This document shows positions 61,312 to 64,000 of a stretch of 64,000 nucleotides of DNA, in pieces. Below the pieces are notes generated by a model. It made no database searches and was not told where the DNA came from. It saw nothing but the letters and a program-made list of their open reading frames with translations. Positions within the stretch are counted from its first letter, which is position 1. The number at the start of each line of letters is the position of its first letter. Both the position numbers and the translations under genes were made by a program. Source of the stretch: Salipiger sp. H15 (GTDB lineage: Bacteria > Pseudomonadota > Alphaproteobacteria > Rhodobacterales > Rhodobacteraceae); the NCBI RefSeq assembly GCF_040409955.1, contig NZ_CP123388.1, positions 1 through 64,000 of the forward strand, read 5' to 3'.

Positions 61312-62933
61312 CCGACGCCGCCACAGATACGCAGCCGCAGACCCCGCCCCCCGCACCGGGCATGACGCTGGCGCAAGCGCTTCCCTATGTCTTCGCCGCG
61401 CTCATGCTCGGCGTGACGCAGGGGCTTGGGCAGGGCTTCATCTCGGCCAACCTGCCGCAGTTCGCCGGCGATCTCGGCATCACCACGACGCAGGCGAGCT
61501 GGCTGATGGCCGCCTACATGATCCCGCGCGCCTCGCTCACCATCATGCTGATCAAGCTGCGCACCCAGTACGGCCTTCGGCGCTTTGCCGAGATCGGCAT
61601 CGCCGCCTACGTGCTGGTGGCCTTCGCCGCAGTCTGGATCGACGACATGCGCTCGGCCGTGGTGCTGCAGTTCCTGTCGGGCATCGCCGCGGCGCCGCTC
61701 TCGACGCTGGCCTTCCTCTACATCCTCGAGCCGCTCGCCCAGCAGTGGAAGCTGCGGCTCGGCCTGCCGGTCGCGCTGGTGCTGCTGACCACCGGCCCCT
61801 CGCTGGCGCGGATCATCTCTCCGGCGCTGCTCGGTGACGGTGGACTGATGGGCATCCACCTCACCACGCTCGGCCTTGCCATGGTCAGCCTCATGCTGGT
61901 CTACCTGCTGCCACTGAAGCCGGTGCCACATGCCAAGGTGATCCAGAAGGCCGATTTCCTCAGCTTCGGCCTGCTGGCCTTCGGGCTTGGCGGGCTGGTG
62001 ACGGGCTTCATCGTCGGGCCGCTCCGCTGGTGGACCGACCTGCCCTGGCTCGGCCTGCTGCTCGCCGCCTCGGTCGCGGCGCTGACGCTCGCGGTGGTGA
62101 TCGAGCTGCACCGCGACACGCCGCTGATCGACGTGCGCTGGCTGATGACCCCGGCGATGCTGCACCTGGCCTTCACGCTCTTCCTCTTCCGCCTGCTGCT
62201 GTCGGAGCAGAGCACCGGCGCGCCCGGGCTCTTCAGCGCGCTCGGCCTCGGCGGCAGCGAGCTGACCGGGCTCTTCACGATGATCTGCGTCGCGAGCCTC
62301 TTCGGGGCGCTGGCCTGCGTCGGCTGGATGAAACCCGGGCGCGAGCCCGGATACCATGCCGCCGCGCTGGCGCTGATCGCGATCGGCGCCTTCATGGACA
62401 GCGGCTCGACCCTGCAGACCCGGCCCGAGCAGATGATGGTCAGCCAGGCGCTGATCGCCTTCGCGGCCATGCTCTTCATGGCCCCGGCCATGATGAAGGG
62501 GCTGATCGCGGCGCTGAGCAAGGGGCCGATGTACCTGCTCTCCTTCGTCATCGTCTTCCTGGTGACGCAGAGCGTCGGCGGCATCCTCGGATCGGGGCTC
62601 TTCCGCACGGTGATCAACGCGCGGCAGGCCTTCCACATGCAGGTGCTCGCCGAGCAGCTGGTGAGCGGCGACGGCCCCACCTCCGCCGCCATCGCCGCCA
62701 ATGCCGCGCAGCTCGCCCCGCAGCTGCAGGACAGCGCCCAGCTGAAGGCGCAGGCGGTGGCGCAGCTCGTCTCGACCGCCTCGAAGGAGGCCTACGTGCT
62801 GGCCTACAACGACGCCTATTTCCTCACCTCCCTCGTCGCGCTGGCCGCGCTCTGCGCGCTGGTGCTCCACCTCTTCCGCGACTGGCTGGCGGCGCGCATG
62901 ACGCGCCCCGAGCCCGCCGCGCAAACCTCCTGA
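61308..62933 (+). CDS. MFS efflux pump, DHA2/EmrB-like (14 helices)
   Basis: The 541-residue protein has about fourteen hydrophobic segments: N-terminal QALPYVFAALMLGVTQGLGQGFISANLPQFAGDLG, ITTTQASWLMAAYMIP (the usual DHA2 ASWxxTAYxL position) and a C-terminal loop with ARQAFHMQVLAEQL before the last helix. The family motif C in helix five is weakly conserved (LVLLTTGPSLARIISP). It is coupled with the MarR gene (4-nt overlap) and followed after 17 nt by a membrane-fusion protein, giving the standard EmrAB-type pump. Confidence 0.87.
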   Translation: MTDAATDTQPQTPPPAPGMTLAQALPYVFAALMLGVTQGLGQGFISANLPQFAGDLGITTTQASWLMAAYMIPRASLTIMLIKLRTQYGLRRFAEIGIAAYVLVAFAAVWIDDMRSAVVLQFLSGIAAAPLSTLAFLYILEPLAQQWKLRLGLPVALVLLTTGPSLARIISPALLGDGGLMGIHLTTLGLAMVSLMLVYLLPLKPVPHAKVIQKADFLSFGLLAFGLGGLVTGFIVGPLRWWTDLPWLGLLLAASVAALTLAVVIELHRDTPLIDVRWLMTPAMLHLAFTLFLFRLLLSEQSTGAPGLFSALGLGGSELTGLFTMICVASLFGALACVGWMKPGREPGYHAAALALIAIGAFMDSGSTLQTRPEQMMVSQALIAFAAMLFMAPAMMKGLIAALSKGPMYLLSFVIVFLVTQSVGGILGSGLFRTVINARQAFHMQVLAEQLVSGDGPTSAAIAANAAQLAPQLQDSAQLKAQAVAQLVSTASKEAYVLAYNDAYFLTSLVALAALCALVLHLFRDWLAARMTRPEPAAQTS

Positions 62934-62950
62934 CCCTCCCGAGCCGAACG

Positions 62951-63988
62951 ATGAAAAAACTCCTCTCCCTCCCGACCCTCATCGCCACCGCGATCGGCCT
63001 TGCCGGCGTGCTGCTGCTGCTCTTCGCCTGGCACCTGCCGCCCTTCGCGGCGAGCCATCCCGGAACCGAGAACGCCTATCTGCGCGGCAAGGTCACGCAG
63101 CTGGCCCCGCAGCTCTCGGGCTACCTGTCCGAGGTCGACGTGTCCGACTTCCAGACCGTGAAACAGGGCGACCTCATCGCCCGGATCGACCCGTCGAGCT
63201 ACCGCCAGAAGCTGGCGCAGGCCGAGGCCAGCCTTTCGGCCGCCCGCGCCGCCGTCGACGTGGCAACGCAGAGCGTCAGCTCCGCCGAGGCCGGCGAGCG
63301 CTCCGCCGAGGCCTCGCTCGCCGCCGCGCAGTCGACGCTGGACACCGCGCGCACCGATGCCGGGCGCATGGCGACGCTGCGCGCCCGCGGCGTGACCTCG
63401 CAGTCGAGCGCCGACCAGACCGACCTTGCGCTGCGCCAGGCCGAGGCCTCGGTGCGGCAGGCCGAGGCGCAGCTGCAGGTGAGCCGCGAGGCCACCGCCA
63501 GCGCGACGCTGCAGATCGCCGCGCGCAAGGCCGAGGTGACCAGCGCCGAGGCGGCGGTGGAACTGGCCAAGATCGACCTCGAGCACACCGAGATCCACGC
63601 CCCCGCCGATGGCCGGCTCGGGCAGGTCTCGGCCCATGTCGGGCAATACGTGACCGCCGGCACCACGCTGGTGAGCCACGTCGGCACCGAGCTCTGGGTG
63701 ATCGCCAACTTCAAGGAAACCGCGCTTGCCGGGATGCGCGCCGACCAGCCGGTGCGCTTCACCGTCGACGCGCTTGGCGGGCGGGCCTTCCACGGCCACG
63801 TGCAGGGCTTTTCGCCCGCCGCCGCCTCGGAATTCAGCCTGCTGGCCGGCTCCAACGCCACCGGCAACTTCACCAAGATCGCGCAGCGCCTGCCGGTGCG
63901 GATCTCGATCGACGCGGGCCAGGACGCAGCGGCGCTGCGTCCCGGCTACTCGGTGGTGGTCGACGTGGAAACCGGCAGCGCCGGCTGA
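62951..63988 (+). CDS. HlyD-family membrane fusion protein (EmrA-like)
   Basis: The 345-residue protein has one N-terminal membrane anchor (residues about 8-28), a lipoyl-like half-motif (AYLRGKVTQLAPQLSGYLSEVDV, then VKQGDLIARIDPS), and a long alpha-helical hairpin of alanine/glutamate-rich repeats (about 80-205). The second lipoyl half IHAPADGRLGQVSAHVGQYVTAGTTLVSHV and a beta-barrel domain follow. It bridges the EmrB-like pump to an outer-membrane channel. No TolC-type gene is seen before the window ends 12 nt after the stop. Confidence 0.87.
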   Translation: MKKLLSLPTLIATAIGLAGVLLLLFAWHLPPFAASHPGTENAYLRGKVTQLAPQLSGYLSEVDVSDFQTVKQGDLIARIDPSSYRQKLAQAEASLSAARAAVDVATQSVSSAEAGERSAEASLAAAQSTLDTARTDAGRMATLRARGVTSQSSADQTDLALRQAEASVRQAEAQLQVSREATASATLQIAARKAEVTSAEAAVELAKIDLEHTEIHAPADGRLGQVSAHVGQYVTAGTTLVSHVGTELWVIANFKETALAGMRADQPVRFTVDALGGRAFHGHVQGFSPAAASEFSLLAGSNATGNFTKIAQRLPVRISIDAGQDAAALRPGYSVVVDVETGSAG

Positions 63989-64000
63989 CCCCGCAGGGTC

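Overview
The window is very G+C-rich, with tightly packed, often ATGA-overlapping operons. It carries no ribosomal, tRNA or other housekeeping genes. TRAP and ABC uptake systems, TAT-type lipid-free binding proteins, an Fnr-type regulator with TTGAC-N4-GTCAA sites, and class I polyhydroxyalkanoate (PHA) genes together suggest an alphaproteobacterium of the Rhodobacterales (roseobacter/Salipiger-like). The purely accessory content would fit a chromid, megaplasmid or genomic island. The taxonomy and replicon type are inference.

Region 1 (1-15.7 kb, plus strand) looks like an aromatic or aryl-pyruvate catabolic module. It encodes a two-gene indolepyruvate:ferredoxin oxidoreductase-like enzyme, a phytoene-desaturase-like FAD oxidoreductase, a five-gene peptide/nickel-type ABC importer, a benzoate/2-aminobenzoate-CoA-ligase-like enzyme and a three-gene TRAP importer. 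It closes with a strong terminator. Region 2 (15.7-21.4 kb) is a field of decayed genes: a membrane-protein remnant, two aldo/keto reductase pseudogenes, an MFS pseudogene, an IS5-family transposase remnant and an alpha/beta-hydrolase pseudogene. Region 3 (21.4-28.3 kb, minus strand) is a sugar operon with an RbsBCA-like ABC importer, a Gfo/Idh/MocA dehydrogenase, a TIM-barrel isomerase and a LacI regulator broken by a 2-bp frameshift. A perfect 16-bp palindrome lies upstream.

Region 4 (28.4-52.4 kb) is the most striking part. It contains PEP synthase, a metal P-type ATPase, a PolX-like helix-hairpin-helix protein, a CBS-domain protein, a host-attachment-family protein, an OmpR-type response regulator, a universal stress protein, two small envelope-type proteins, two Hsp20 chaperones, Lon protease, a DUF2267 protein, a Crp/Fnr regulator with a 4-cysteine set, PHA synthase and PHA depolymerase, a phosphoribosyltransferase/hydrolase/erythromycin-esterase fusion and a hybrid histidine kinase. 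At least ten copies of an FNR-like palindrome sit in the spacers, four of them 61-66 nt before a start codon. The gene set resembles the hypoxia/dormancy (DosR) regulon of mycobacteria, here apparently wired to an Fnr-type regulator.

Region 5 (52.7-58.3 kb) has an RpiR-type regulator divergent from an operon of an NMT1/THI5-type ABC importer, a stand-alone RarA C-terminal-like protein and a nucleoside 2-deoxyribosyltransferase. Repeated TGTAAC-N4-GTTACA motifs lie in the spacer and inside the regulator gene. The operon ends at a strong bidirectional terminator. Region 6 (58.4-64 kb) has a fosmidomycin-resistance-type MFS pump divergent from an AraC regulator, then a MarR-EmrB-EmrA-like efflux operon that finishes at the window edge.
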